Positions 14,651 to 23,747 of a stretch of DNA of 64,000 nt are shown here, in pieces (position 1 is the first letter of the stretch; every line of letters begins with the position of its first letter). Under the pieces are notes generated by a model that did no database searches, was not told where the DNA came from, and saw only the letters and a program-made list of their open reading frames with translations. The stretch spans positions 1,478,459 to 1,542,458 of the forward strand of contig CAJXKC010000001.1 in the NCBI GenBank assembly GCA_913055685.1, read 5' to 3'. The DNA comes from an uncultured Flavobacteriales bacterium. Lineage in GTDB: Bacteria; Bacteroidota; Bacteroidia; Flavobacteriales; Schleiferiaceae. The position numbers and the translations under genes were made by a program.

Positions 14651-15307
14651 ATGCAGCAAAAGAAAAAACCCGCACCGCCAGTAAGCACCCCTAAAGAAGA
14701 AATTTGGAATAGTATTACCCATGGTATTGGCATTCCATTGGCTATAGCCGGACTAGTACTCCTCATTCTAAATGCAATAGATCGAGCTAGTGTTACATAC
14801 TGGGTGGCGGCTTTGGTTTATGGGATAAGTATGCTGTGGACCTATACTACTTCTACCGTATATCACGCTACTTATAAGGTGAGGCCGGGCATTCGCCATT
14901 ACTTTCATCTATTAGATCACACCGCTATCTACCTCTTTATTGCCGGTACCTATACGCCGATTGCGCTCTTTGTTTTACCCGGATGGTGGAGTATTGTTAT
15001 CCTGGCTTCAGTTTGGAGTTTAGCCTTAGCGGGATTGATCTACAAGGTTTTTTTCCTCAACCACTTTAAAAAGCTTTCCCTCGCCATTTACCTCATGATG
15101 GGCTGGTTACTAATCGTAGCCATCAAGCCTTTGTTCGATCATGCGCCTACTGGTCTTCTGATATGGATTTTCGCCGGTGGTGCGGCCTATACTTTGGGAA
15201 CGGTCTTTTTTAGCTTACGCCGGATGAAATACGCCCATAGTATTTGGCACCTCTTGGTCTTGGCCGGCAGTATCTGCCACTTTTTAGGGATCTACCTTTA
15301 CGTCTGA
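14651..15307 (+). CDS. Hemolysin III / PAQR family membrane protein
   Basis: 218 residues with seven predicted membrane segments. The family metal site is visible: TSTVYHATY (Ser and His), HLLDHTAIYLFIAGTYTP, and HSIWHLLVLAGSICHF at the C terminus, which together supply the zinc-binding histidines and aspartate of HlyIII/PAQR proteins. The ATG at 14651 is chosen because the upstream extension to 14606 overlaps the previous gene and lacks hydrophobic or conserved sequence. Family functions include membrane homeostasis. Haemolytic activity should not be assumed. Confidence 0.9.
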   Translation: MQQKKKPAPPVSTPKEEIWNSITHGIGIPLAIAGLVLLILNAIDRASVTYWVAALVYGISMLWTYTTSTVYHATYKVRPGIRHYFHLLDHTAIYLFIAGTYTPIALFVLPGWWSIVILASVWSLALAGLIYKVFFLNHFKKLSLAIYLMMGWLLIVAIKPLFDHAPTGLLIWIFAGGAAYTLGTVFFSLRRMKYAHSIWHLLVLAGSICHFLGIYLYV

Positions 15308-15321
15308 TTTAGAACATAGAA

Positions 15322-15343
15322 TTTTAGAGTCTAGATTCTAAAA
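15322..15343. repeat. Palindrome between convergent genes (weak bidirectional terminator?)
   Basis: TTTTAGA and TCTAAAA arms (7 bp) separated by 8 bp. The stem is AT-rich and not followed by a clear T run, so terminator activity is uncertain. The core string resembles the heptamer array at 6061-6095. Confidence 0.35.
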
Positions 15344-15356
15344 ATCTAATCTCTTT

Positions 15357-16316
15357 TCATCTTTCAATTATTAGATCCATAATTACCGGCAGATGGTCGC
15401 TTACCGCACGCATTTTTATTGCCTCGAAGGGTTTGAAAACTTGAGTGCTTCCTTCCCACACTTGATTACTCAAATTGGCATTGTAGAGGATGTAATCCAA
15501 ACGTCGGCTAGGCTTATCGGCTGGGTGCGTGTTTAGCTCTGGTGCTAAGGGATCATTAAAGGCTAGTCCGACCGGCTCGCTACTCAACAAACGTGCGATT
15601 TCCGGTCCGTCGCGAAAGGAGTTTAAATCGCCCAGCAATATTAAATCGGCCTGGGGCTCTGCGCTTAAGATGCGGGCCATTTCGGTTTTTAAATAGTCGA
15701 TCTGCCCCAAACGCATAGCCCGATTACGATTACCGCCGCCCGCCTTTAAATGAGCGCCACTAAGGTATAGGCCATAGTTTTCATTTACCAGCAGCTCGCA
15801 GGTCCACATACGAGTATTAATGTAATTCTGGCTTTGGTATTTAGCTTCTCCCTCTTCTTCGAAAACAACTGGGGTATGTACATTGCCATAAGCGCTTATT
15901 TTACCCAAGGGTAGCTTGCTTAGTATCACCACATTTTGATACCAGTCACGACTACGGGCATCGCTTATGTAGCTATAGCCCAAGTCGGCAAAAAAGCTAT
16001 CTCGCAGGGCTTCCACGGCATTGGCGCTTTCGGCCTCTTGAAACACGACTACATCAGCGGCAGCCAAACGTAATACCTCCGCTAATAGGCGCAGTTTAGC
16101 CGTATCGATCTGGGCCGCATTTTCGATTCTATTGTTCACATAAGGATCATCGAAGTGATCTACTAAATGCTCTACGTTATAGGTCATTATGCGTAAGGTG
16201 TCTCCCGTGTCAAATTGATGTTTTTTAGGAAAAACCGCCGCCGCATTAAAGGGGTTCTGTTGGGCGACTAACCCAGAAGTCATTAACAATAAGAGGAGTG
16301 GCAATGCCCTTTTCAT
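15357..16316 (-). CDS. Secreted endonuclease/exonuclease/phosphatase (EEP) family protein
   Basis: 319 residues with a signal peptide (ends GLVAQQ). EEP fold motifs are all present: IMTYNVEHL (metal-binding Asn), VVVFQEAES (catalytic Glu), SGAHLKAG (His), LLGDLNSF (Asp and Asn) and the C-terminal SDHLPVIMDL (Asp-His). The enzyme should hydrolyse phosphodiester or phosphomonoester bonds outside the cytoplasm, for example in DNA, or as a phospholipid or inositol-phosphate phosphatase. The exact substrate cannot be read. It is a single gene, convergent with the HlyIII gene. Confidence 0.88.
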   Translation of the reverse strand: MKRALPLLLLLMTSGLVAQQNPFNAAAVFPKKHQFDTGDTLRIMTYNVEHLVDHFDDPYVNNRIENAAQIDTAKLRLLAEVLRLAAADVVVFQEAESANAVEALRDSFFADLGYSYISDARSRDWYQNVVILSKLPLGKISAYGNVHTPVVFEEEGEAKYQSQNYINTRMWTCELLVNENYGLYLSGAHLKAGGGNRNRAMRLGQIDYLKTEMARILSAEPQADLILLGDLNSFRDGPEIARLLSSEPVGLAFNDPLAPELNTHPADKPSRRLDYILYNANLSNQVWEGSTQVFKPFEAIKMRAVSDHLPVIMDLIIER

Positions 16317-16419
16317 AGCTTATATTTTTCGAGGCTAAAATAGACATTGAGGGTTTTAAAACCGGAGATTATCCAAGCCCATTTCTGAAGATTACCTAAT
16401 TTTATGAGCACAATCAAGC

Positions 16420-18726
16420 ATGCGAAAAATTACGATTCTTTTAGGTTTGTGTTTCAGTCTACTTATGACTGCACAAGAGGGACCCAAGCTTGGCTTGGTG
16501 CTCAGTGGAGGTGGAGCAAAGGGTTTAGCCCATATCGGTGTTCTAAAAGCCATGGAGGAGGCAGGTTTGCGACCCGACTTCATCGCGGGTACAAGTATGG
16601 GCTCTATCGTGGGTGGCTTATATGCCATAGGCTATTCGGCCGATGAAATTGACAGTATCATGCGCGGGGTTAATTGGGATCAAGTGCTCTCCAATAAAAT
16701 GCCGCTTAACTACATTGCCTTTGAAGAAAAGGAGTATTACGATCGTTACCTAATTGAATTCCCCATGGAGGGCTTTAAGCCTAAAATAGGTACGGGACTA
16801 ATTCGCGGTCAGATGCTTAGTGAGCTAATGCATAATTACCTCTGGCCTTCTTTGCAATACGACAATTTCGATGAATTCCCCATTCCTTTTCGTTGTGTAG
16901 CTACTGATGTAAATAGCGGAGAGGCTCTGGTCTTTAAGGATGGTTCATTAGCGGAAGCCTTGCGAGCTAGTATGGCTATACCTTCTGCTTTTACGGCGGT
17001 AGATAAAGGCGATACGATTTTAGTTGATGGTGGGGTGCTCAATAATTTTCCGGTCGAACTAGCCCAGGCCCAAGGGGTGGACTACATCATTGGCGTTAAT
17101 GTGGGTACCCGACCGGGTGATTCGGTGGAGGGCACCATGACCGAGATTTTGATGCACCTTTCCATGCTGGAATCCACGAAAAAGTTGCCCGCCCAAATTG
17201 AAGCTTGTGATATTTATATCATGCCTGAGCTAAATAATTACAGCGCCGCGAGCTTTGGTGATGCCCATGAAATATTGGATATCGGCGATAGCACCGGCCA
17301 GGCTTTTAAAGGGGCTTTTGAAAAGCTTGCGGGCAAATTTCCGGCTAAGCGTAATCCATATAATCAAAGGGGAAAAGACTTTCTCATTGATGTCGATAGC
17401 ATCGATATAGCTGGTAATCGATTGTTCTCGGATGGATTAATTAGGAAAAAGCTCGGCGTAGTGCCGGGTCAGTCTGTGCATCGCTCAGACCTGGAAAGGG
17501 GATTACGTCGGGTTTTTGGTATCAATGGTTTTAAAAATGTGGATTACGATTTTTACCAAAGTCGGACCGGTAAAAAGGTGCTCCGCATCCAGGTAAAAGA
17601 AAAGGAAAAGAATTACCTCTTTGCTTCCCTCCATGCCGATAATATTTTCTCGGCGGGCTTAGTTTTAAATTACACCAGTCGCGATTTAATTGGCTCCGAA
17701 TCACGTACAGTCTTTGCCCTCGATATTTCTGAGAATCCGCGCTTTAGATTTGATTATTACAAATACTTAAGTGCCAATAAACGCTTTGCCTTAAACTTTC
17801 GCTACGATTACGAGGCTTTGCAAACTCCCACCTATGACCAAGGTGAATTAGAAGACATTAATCTGTCCTTCAATAATCGCTTCCAGCTGAATATTATGAC
17901 TACTCAATCCTTAAAGGAATCCTATGCCTTTGGAGTCTTTCATGAGCGAATTCGTAGCATATTACGCATTGGTAACGAAATTCCAGACGGGGTTCGGCAC
18001 TCCAATCAGAATAATTCGGGGCTGCGCTTCTTTCATACCGCTAATGATTTAAATGATCGAAATTTCCCCACCCGTGGAGCAGAGTCCCTAATAATCTCCA
18101 ATTTCTATTTCGATAACAATAATTCGATCGCTTTTGAGGATGGGGTAGACTCCCTAGCTTTTCCCGCTAGCCCTGATGCTTATATACCGGCAAGCTTTTT
18201 TAATGAGCTAATTCAAATATTAAGTCCGGATCCCTATGTGGATCTTATGTGGACCTACCGTGGCTATCAACCTCTAAATAAGCATTGGCAGTTGGTGCCT
18301 TACGGTGGATTGGGGATTAGTCTTGGTGATGGCTTCTCGGGCTCTATTGTGCAAGGTTTTCGCTTGGGCGGAATGCAAAGGGTGAATATCCGCGATATTC
18401 GGGTATTAGGACTTCAGGTAGCAGAGCGCGTAGAGGCAAACTTCGCTTTAGGCGGCTTGCAATTCCAATACTATTCGGGTAGCAATTTCTTCTTACGCCT
18501 GGGGGCTAATGCTTTACTTAGCCATCCTTTTAATAGTTGGGAATCCTGGGAGGCACTTTTGGTAGAAGGTGAAGATTCGAGCCTCGACTTTCTGATGGGT
18601 TTTGGTGTCGAAAGTGTCTTTAAAACCTTTTTCGGTCCCGTTTCGGTGGGAATTAGTACCAACCAACAAGACTGGAAACCGCGCTATTATGTGGGTCTTG
18701 GCTTCTCCTTTAATTATTCCGATTAA
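16420..18726 (+). CDS. Patatin-like phospholipase with POTRA and outer-membrane barrel (type Vd autotransporter-like)
   Basis: 768 residues. Signal peptide (ends LMTAQ), then a patatin domain (about 22-310) with oxyanion loop SGGGAKG, nucleophile Ser59 in GTSMG and Asp203 in DGGVLNNFPVE. Residues about 330-400 form one POTRA-like domain (DIAGNRLFSDGLIRKKLGVV). The rest is a 16-strand type surface-antigen barrel ending VGLGFSFNYSD. This is the PlpD/FplA layout, where the lipase domain is exposed by a self-encoded barrel, though in Bacteroidota the orientation of the patatin domain has been debated. Substrates are probably phospholipids. Confidence 0.9.
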   Translation: MRKITILLGLCFSLLMTAQEGPKLGLVLSGGGAKGLAHIGVLKAMEEAGLRPDFIAGTSMGSIVGGLYAIGYSADEIDSIMRGVNWDQVLSNKMPLNYIAFEEKEYYDRYLIEFPMEGFKPKIGTGLIRGQMLSELMHNYLWPSLQYDNFDEFPIPFRCVATDVNSGEALVFKDGSLAEALRASMAIPSAFTAVDKGDTILVDGGVLNNFPVELAQAQGVDYIIGVNVGTRPGDSVEGTMTEILMHLSMLESTKKLPAQIEACDIYIMPELNNYSAASFGDAHEILDIGDSTGQAFKGAFEKLAGKFPAKRNPYNQRGKDFLIDVDSIDIAGNRLFSDGLIRKKLGVVPGQSVHRSDLERGLRRVFGINGFKNVDYDFYQSRTGKKVLRIQVKEKEKNYLFASLHADNIFSAGLVLNYTSRDLIGSESRTVFALDISENPRFRFDYYKYLSANKRFALNFRYDYEALQTPTYDQGELEDINLSFNNRFQLNIMTTQSLKESYAFGVFHERIRSILRIGNEIPDGVRHSNQNNSGLRFFHTANDLNDRNFPTRGAESLIISNFYFDNNNSIAFEDGVDSLAFPASPDAYIPASFFNELIQILSPDPYVDLMWTYRGYQPLNKHWQLVPYGGLGISLGDGFSGSIVQGFRLGGMQRVNIRDIRVLGLQVAERVEANFALGGLQFQYYSGSNFFLRLGANALLSHPFNSWESWEALLVEGEDSSLDFLMGFGVESVFKTFFGPVSVGISTNQQDWKPRYYVGLGFSFNYSD

Positions 18727-19106
18727 TAAAAGCCGTCGTCTTCCTCTTCAGCTTTAGCTGCCTTTTTTACCGGGGTAATGAGCAGATTAATCGCATTAGC
18801 ACTTTTGGCTAAAAGGCTCATGCTTAACATGCTCACCAGCATAATCACTAACCAAAGCGAAACGGAATGTAAGCCTATGATGTCGCTTATTTTATCGCTG
18901 AGCTCGGTCGGGATTGGCTGCATGAACAAGGCTACCACAAAGGCGATTAAGCTTAAGAGTAAATAGTAAAAGAAGTTAATCTTGAACTTTGGTACCAGAC
19001 CTGCTAAAAAGGATAGGCCTAAAAAGACCCAGAAATTATCTAAGATTAGGGCACCAATAAAAAAGCTAAGGTGCAAGAAGCTATAGCGAAATACCTTTTT
19101 CATCAT
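18723..19106 (-). CDS. Small inner-membrane protein of unknown function
   Basis: 127 residues with four predicted membrane helices (about 8-25, 28-40, 45-62 and 80-100) and an acidic C-terminal tail (KAAKAEEEDDGFY). I do not recognise the family. Its start overlaps the stop of the penicillin acylase gene by 4 bp, so it is translationally coupled to that enzyme. It ends 4 bp inside the convergent patatin gene. Confidence 0.65.
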   Translation of the reverse strand: MMKKVFRYSFLHLSFFIGALILDNFWVFLGLSFLAGLVPKFKINFFYYLLLSLIAFVVALFMQPIPTELSDKISDIIGLHSVSLWLVIMLVSMLSMSLLAKSANAINLLITPVKKAAKAEEEDDGFY

Positions 19107-21460
19107 TTAAACTTATAGCTGTATTTCCAATCCATACCAGCGTTAATTTCTACCCACTCAATGGGATAATAGTCTACCCGACGCCATGTTTCAATTTGAT
19201 CGTCGTAATGCTCGTGTCCAGGCACCCCCGATTGTCCGCCTGCCAAGACTACCTGAGCTTGGGGTTTTTCGGGACCTAATTCGATTAAAGTACGCATAGA
19301 AGGACCATGGGTACCCGGTTTGCCGGTGCTTACATTTACGGTACGTGGACTACCTGGTGCGGCAAAGGCTAAATTGTTAAAAGGGCGTAGCCGGGCAATA
19401 TGGCGGAGGTAGATTTTATGAATGCGTCCGTATTCCCAAAACTTAGGGTTGTAACCGTAGTAGTCGCCAAGGTATTTTACGGTACCAGCCCAAGCCCGCT
19501 CAATCAATTCTTCGCGGTTTATGAAACCACCCTTCGCTAAGGGCAAGGGCTTGTTTTGGTTCAATAAGTATAGCAATTCTTCTTGGGGAGGATGAAAATC
19601 AAAGTCGCCTAATAGGTCGGCGCTCAAAGTGTCGGTTAATGCCGATTTAAATACGGTGTATATAGATGCGGCCACACTACTTTCGGTGCAGGCGCCATTC
19701 CAATTCTTAATGTACGAGCTAAAGAGCTCCGGACTAGTGCGAATCATAAGATCCTTTAATAATGGCCATTCGCCATCGATTACATCGCCTTGGATGCTGG
19801 CTAAATACTCGGCGTTTACCCGCTTATTTCTGTTTAGCAATTCACTAATCCTCCGTCCCCGAGCGGAAGGAGCGAAAATGCTGTTTAAATAAGGACTTAG
19901 ATTATTGGCCACTTGATGCTGATTGGCCGAGTGATTCCATCCTTTTTCAGGTTCTAAAACGTAGAGCCGTCGACCTAAATGTTCGTATTCGGCTTTATCG
20001 CTGCGACGTAGGCCTAAATTAATACCGCGCTGAGGTTGCTCATGCAGCAAAGCTAAGCCAGAGGTAACCATACCTATATCTCCCTTATGATCGGCCAAAA
20101 CAAAGTTTTGTGGCGGGTGAGCAAACTTCAATAAGGCCTTATAAGCCATGTGAATGTTCTCGGCTCGGCGCAGTTCCAAGAAAGGTCTTAATTCATTGTA
20201 GTCGAAATTCTCCGCTACCCATTGGGTGGCTAAAAAATCGCCGTCGAGGCTGTCGAGCGGACCAAAATGGGTTTGATAATAGACAAAGTGGGCCATACCG
20301 TGGCCCTTAACTGGAAATTCTACAAAGCGCTTTTCCAAGTCTTCCCACTTACCATCCAGCTTGTATTGCTCCGACTCATTGATTTCTAATTTGTAGAATT
20401 CCGTTAGGTCCCAAGTGGCATTGGTCATCCCCCAAGCTACTTTATCGGTAAAGCCTGATATAACAAAAGGGGCGCCCGGAATGCTAAAACCATGACAGGC
20501 TTTACCGTTTACTACCTGATGTACCTCGTACCAGGTGCTGGGTAAATCCAAACCTAAATGCGGATCATTACATAAAAAGGCATTACCCGTGCGACTGTTT
20601 TCGGCTGCTACCGCCCAATTATTGGAACCGACCTCCGAATCTTCGGGACGACGCCACTGGGCATTTGTAAAGTCACTCGGACTAGCATAGGCGATGGCAT
20701 CCGGTTCAATGCTATCCGCCGTAAGGCTATCTTGCTTAGTAGGACTTTGTAAACTTAGTTCGGGGTAGATTGGGAATACATATTCTGTTTGCCAGGGGTA
20801 GTAATAATTAATTAATTCCTCGGGGAGGTATTTCTTTAGAGCACTAAACTTCAAATCGTCTTCCCGATAATTGAGCGTTTTGTCCATATACCGAATGAGT
20901 AAGATCGGATCATGGGGCTCCAGAGGCGTGGGTTCAAAACCTAATAAGTGAAATTCGGGTGCTTTTTCACCATCCTTCTGTTGTTTCAAGAAATAATTGA
21001 ATCCTTGCGCATAGGCCTCGAAGATGGCTGCTATTTCGGGGTCCTTCTCCAATAGCATTTCATAGGCATGCTTACTTTTTGCCTCGAAATCGAATTTTAA
21101 CCAAAAGCGATCCGACTGAACCGCATCCCAGCCTACAACTTCACTGAGTCTGCCTTTAACCGTGCGACGCAGCATTTCCATCTGAAACTGACGATCCTTG
21201 GCATGCGCAATGCCCATTCCATAGGCCAATGCCTCTTCACTATCCGCAAAAATATGGGGTACCCCACGATCGTCGAAGCTTATTTCTAAACCAGGATAGG
21301 CGCTGCCGCCAAAATCACGGTCCTCGGCATCCGCCATGGAGACTTGCAGAAAGGAATTGGGATAAAGTAAAAACTTATACAAAGGGGGTAAGCCAGACCA
21401 GGGAATAAATAGAAGGGCAAACCAAATAAGGCTGATGAGTGGCCATAGCCATTTGCGCAT
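19103..21460 (-). CDS. Penicillin acylase family protein (Ntn hydrolase)
   Basis: 785 residues from the ATG at 21460; a GTG six codons upstream (21478) is an alternative start. After an N-terminal membrane anchor or signal segment, the precursor has the usual order: alpha subunit with AYGMGIAHAKDRQFQMEMLRR, spacer, then the autocatalytic processing site GSNNWAV whose Ser becomes the N-terminal nucleophile of the beta subunit, followed by CNDPHLGLDLPSTWYEVH. Relatives hydrolyse penicillins, acyl-homoserine lactones or other N-acyl amides. The natural substrate here is unknown. Likely periplasmic. Confidence 0.9.
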   Translation of the reverse strand: MRKWLWPLISLIWFALLFIPWSGLPPLYKFLLYPNSFLQVSMADAEDRDFGGSAYPGLEISFDDRGVPHIFADSEEALAYGMGIAHAKDRQFQMEMLRRTVKGRLSEVVGWDAVQSDRFWLKFDFEAKSKHAYEMLLEKDPEIAAIFEAYAQGFNYFLKQQKDGEKAPEFHLLGFEPTPLEPHDPILLIRYMDKTLNYREDDLKFSALKKYLPEELINYYYPWQTEYVFPIYPELSLQSPTKQDSLTADSIEPDAIAYASPSDFTNAQWRRPEDSEVGSNNWAVAAENSRTGNAFLCNDPHLGLDLPSTWYEVHQVVNGKACHGFSIPGAPFVISGFTDKVAWGMTNATWDLTEFYKLEINESEQYKLDGKWEDLEKRFVEFPVKGHGMAHFVYYQTHFGPLDSLDGDFLATQWVAENFDYNELRPFLELRRAENIHMAYKALLKFAHPPQNFVLADHKGDIGMVTSGLALLHEQPQRGINLGLRRSDKAEYEHLGRRLYVLEPEKGWNHSANQHQVANNLSPYLNSIFAPSARGRRISELLNRNKRVNAEYLASIQGDVIDGEWPLLKDLMIRTSPELFSSYIKNWNGACTESSVAASIYTVFKSALTDTLSADLLGDFDFHPPQEELLYLLNQNKPLPLAKGGFINREELIERAWAGTVKYLGDYYGYNPKFWEYGRIHKIYLRHIARLRPFNNLAFAAPGSPRTVNVSTGKPGTHGPSMRTLIELGPEKPQAQVVLAGGQSGVPGHEHYDDQIETWRRVDYYPIEWVEINAGMDWKYSYKFK

Positions 21461-21603
21461 ATCAGTAGATTTTGGCACTAATTTAAATATTCAAATCGGT
21501 ATCACGCCCTAAATTTTAGATGATTGGTAATGCTTTAAAGGAGAGCGGTCTTTTAATCAATTTCCAGTTTTTTGTGTTAGTAATAGAAACAAATACAAAT
21601 TCT

Positions 21604-22116
21604 ATGAAAAAATTATTCATTTCAGCTGTAGTGAGCTTGAGCCTCGTTTCATGTGGCGGTGGAGGAAACGCTGAGACGGATAGCAGTCCTAAGCCTAGTC
21701 CGGCACCCGCTCCCGCAAAAATGGAAATTCCTCAATCGGTAGACTTGCTTATTGAAGGGAACGATCAAATGAAGTTCAACCTTTCTAGCTTGGAGGTCTA
21801 TGAAGGCCAAACGGTAAACCTAACCTTAAAGCACGTGGGGGAACTACCATTAGAATCGATGGGGCATAATTGGGTGCTTCTCGCAAAAGGGGTAGATAAA
21901 GCCGATTTTGCTAGTGCTGCAATTGCCGCTAAGGAGAATGGCTATATCCCCCAAGATCGCTCGGCGGATATTATCGCCCATACCGAAACAATCGGCGGGG
22001 GAGCGGAGACCACCATTCAGTTTACCGCCCCTGCCGCAGGGAATTACGATTACATCTGTTCTTTCCCGGGTCATTATGGATTAATGAACGGGATTCTTAA
22101 GGTTAAGAAACCTTAA
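21604..22116 (+). CDS. Azurin, lipoprotein form
   Basis: 170 residues. Lipobox VSLVSCGGGG near residue 17, a short Pro/Ala/Ser linker, then a type 1 copper (cupredoxin) domain. All copper ligands of azurin are visible: His in MGHNWVL, and the Cys-x4-His-x3-Met set in CSFPGHYGLM. The protein should carry electrons in the periplasm, with partners such as cytochrome c peroxidases or nitrite reductase; the dihaem peroxidase-like genes at 10.4-12.5 kb are candidate partners, by inference only. The ATG at 21604 is chosen because it begins a proper lipoprotein signal peptide. Confidence 0.93.
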   Translation: MKKLFISAVVSLSLVSCGGGGNAETDSSPKPSPAPAPAKMEIPQSVDLLIEGNDQMKFNLSSLEVYEGQTVNLTLKHVGELPLESMGHNWVLLAKGVDKADFASAAIAAKENGYIPQDRSADIIAHTETIGGGAETTIQFTAPAAGNYDYICSFPGHYGLMNGILKVKKP

Positions 22117-22135
22117 TTGATGTTTTAAACAAAGG

Positions 22136-22162
22136 AAAAGGAGGCCCGAGGCCTCCTTTTTT
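22136..22162. terminator. Bidirectional rho-independent terminator
   Basis: Perfect 7-bp stem GGAGGCC/GGCCTCC with a CGA loop, preceded by AAAA and followed by TTTTTT. It serves azurin on the plus strand and the amidase gene on the minus strand. Confidence 0.9.
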
Positions 22163-23745
22163 CATAATGCTAGTTCGGAATCTGTTCCCTTAAACTGGGG
22201 TGCTTTTCGATGCTGAGTCCTTTTCTCATAAATCGCGCCAATCTCCAAAATCCTTTGTTCACTCAGGAAGTTTCCAAAAATGGAAATGCCTACGGGTAGC
22301 CCATGATCAAAGCCCATGGGTACGGTTAAATTTGGATAACCAGAAATAGCCGCGGGCGAGGAGGATCCTAGAATATGATGATCACCATTTACGGGATCTA
22401 TCTGCCAAGCAGGGCTACCAGTCGGAGCAATAATGGCATCCAGCTTTAAGCTGTCCATATACAGGTCAATGCCCTTTTCTCGGCTTAGTCGATGCATAGC
22501 GGCCAAATGCTCTTTATAAGCCGCCGAGTCCTGATGCTTTAGGCACTCTTCCAGGTAATACTGATTGAAATATAGAAGCTCGAGACTATCGGCTTCATTA
22601 AAAGCAATGAGTTCCTCGATACTTTTTATAGGTGCATCGGGACCTAAACTTTGAAAATAGGCATTGAGGTCTTCTTGATATTCATAAAGCATAACTTGGT
22701 AGGAATGGTATCCGGCACTACCGGGCATTAAATTCTCAATTTCTACCAATTCTGCGCCCAGTTCTTCGAGGTCGCGTCTGGCTTGGGCAAAGAGGCTGTC
22801 AACTCCGGGGTGCTGACCAATAGCTTCGGTATATACGCCGATGCTTTTGCCTTTTAAATGATCGCCTACCCTTAATTCAAAGTTCCACTCTTGGGGTGGC
22901 CAAGCTTTAAATTGCGCTGGGTTTGCTGGGTCTGGACCGGCCAAAACTTCCATTACCAACGCCACTTCGGCTACGGTTTTGGCCATGGGGCCAGCGACAT
23001 CCTGACTATGAGCTATGGGAATAATTCCTTCTCCGGCTACAAATCCTACCGTAGGCTTTAAGCCTACTACGCCATTGGTCTGAGAAGGGCATACTATCGA
23101 GCCATTGGTTTCGGTGCCGATGGCAATAGGTGCTAGTCCGGCTGCTACTACCACCGCCGAACCGGCACTCGATCCGCATGGATTGCGACTAAGCACATAG
23201 GGGTTACGCGTAAAGCCTCCCATTCCGCTCCAGCCGCTTATAGATCCTTGTCCCCGGAAGTTAGCCCATTCACTTAAATTGGCCTTTCCTAATATTAGTG
23301 CTCCCGCCGCTCTTAGTCGCTCTGCCACTTTACTGTCGCGGTTCACGTAATTATCCGCTAAAGCTCGCGATCCGGCGGTAGTGGGCATGGAGTCTAAGCT
23401 CTCAATATTATCCTTCAAGATTACGGGAATGCCGTGTAGGGGACCTAGGATTTTCCCGGCTTGGTACAAGCGGTCTAGGCTATCCGCGATTTCCCGGGCA
23501 TGGGGGTTCACGGAAATTAGGGCATTTAATTTGGGTCCTTGATGGTTCATCTCAGCTATGCGACTAAGGTATAGGTCGGTAGCATCAAAAATGCTGAGAC
23601 TCCCTTCCGCATAAGCTTCTTTTAATTCGAAGACCCCCCATTCCAAGGCGTCGAAGGCTTCATCGTAAGTATGGTCCCGAATAACATCTTCATTACAGCT
23701 CAAGGCCATCAGGCTTAAGCCGATAAGTAAATGACGCTTTTTCAT
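22162..23745 (-). CDS. Amidase signature family lipoprotein
   Basis: 527 residues with a lipobox (MALSCNE, Cys17). The amidase signature catalytic triad is present: Lys111 in VILKDNIES, the cis-serine in PCGSSAGSAV (about 193) and the nucleophile in GTETNGSIVCPS (about 216). Length and the HGIPVILKDN block are typical of secreted amidases of this phylum. Substrate unknown (aliphatic amides, fatty acid amides or peptide amides are known for the family). It follows the amidohydrolase gene by 2 bp, so the two hydrolases are one operon. Confidence 0.9.
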   Translation of the reverse strand: MKKRHLLIGLSLMALSCNEDVIRDHTYDEAFDALEWGVFELKEAYAEGSLSIFDATDLYLSRIAEMNHQGPKLNALISVNPHAREIADSLDRLYQAGKILGPLHGIPVILKDNIESLDSMPTTAGSRALADNYVNRDSKVAERLRAAGALILGKANLSEWANFRGQGSISGWSGMGGFTRNPYVLSRNPCGSSAGSAVVVAAGLAPIAIGTETNGSIVCPSQTNGVVGLKPTVGFVAGEGIIPIAHSQDVAGPMAKTVAEVALVMEVLAGPDPANPAQFKAWPPQEWNFELRVGDHLKGKSIGVYTEAIGQHPGVDSLFAQARRDLEELGAELVEIENLMPGSAGYHSYQVMLYEYQEDLNAYFQSLGPDAPIKSIEELIAFNEADSLELLYFNQYYLEECLKHQDSAAYKEHLAAMHRLSREKGIDLYMDSLKLDAIIAPTGSPAWQIDPVNGDHHILGSSSPAAISGYPNLTVPMGFDHGLPVGISIFGNFLSEQRILEIGAIYEKRTQHRKAPQFKGTDSELAL

Positions 23746-23747
23746 CT

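Noticed and set aside
19103..21460. Antibiotic resistance function for the penicillin acylase homologue
   Set aside because: The family has broad N-acyl amide hydrolase activity; nothing in the sequence or context shows beta-lactam substrates.
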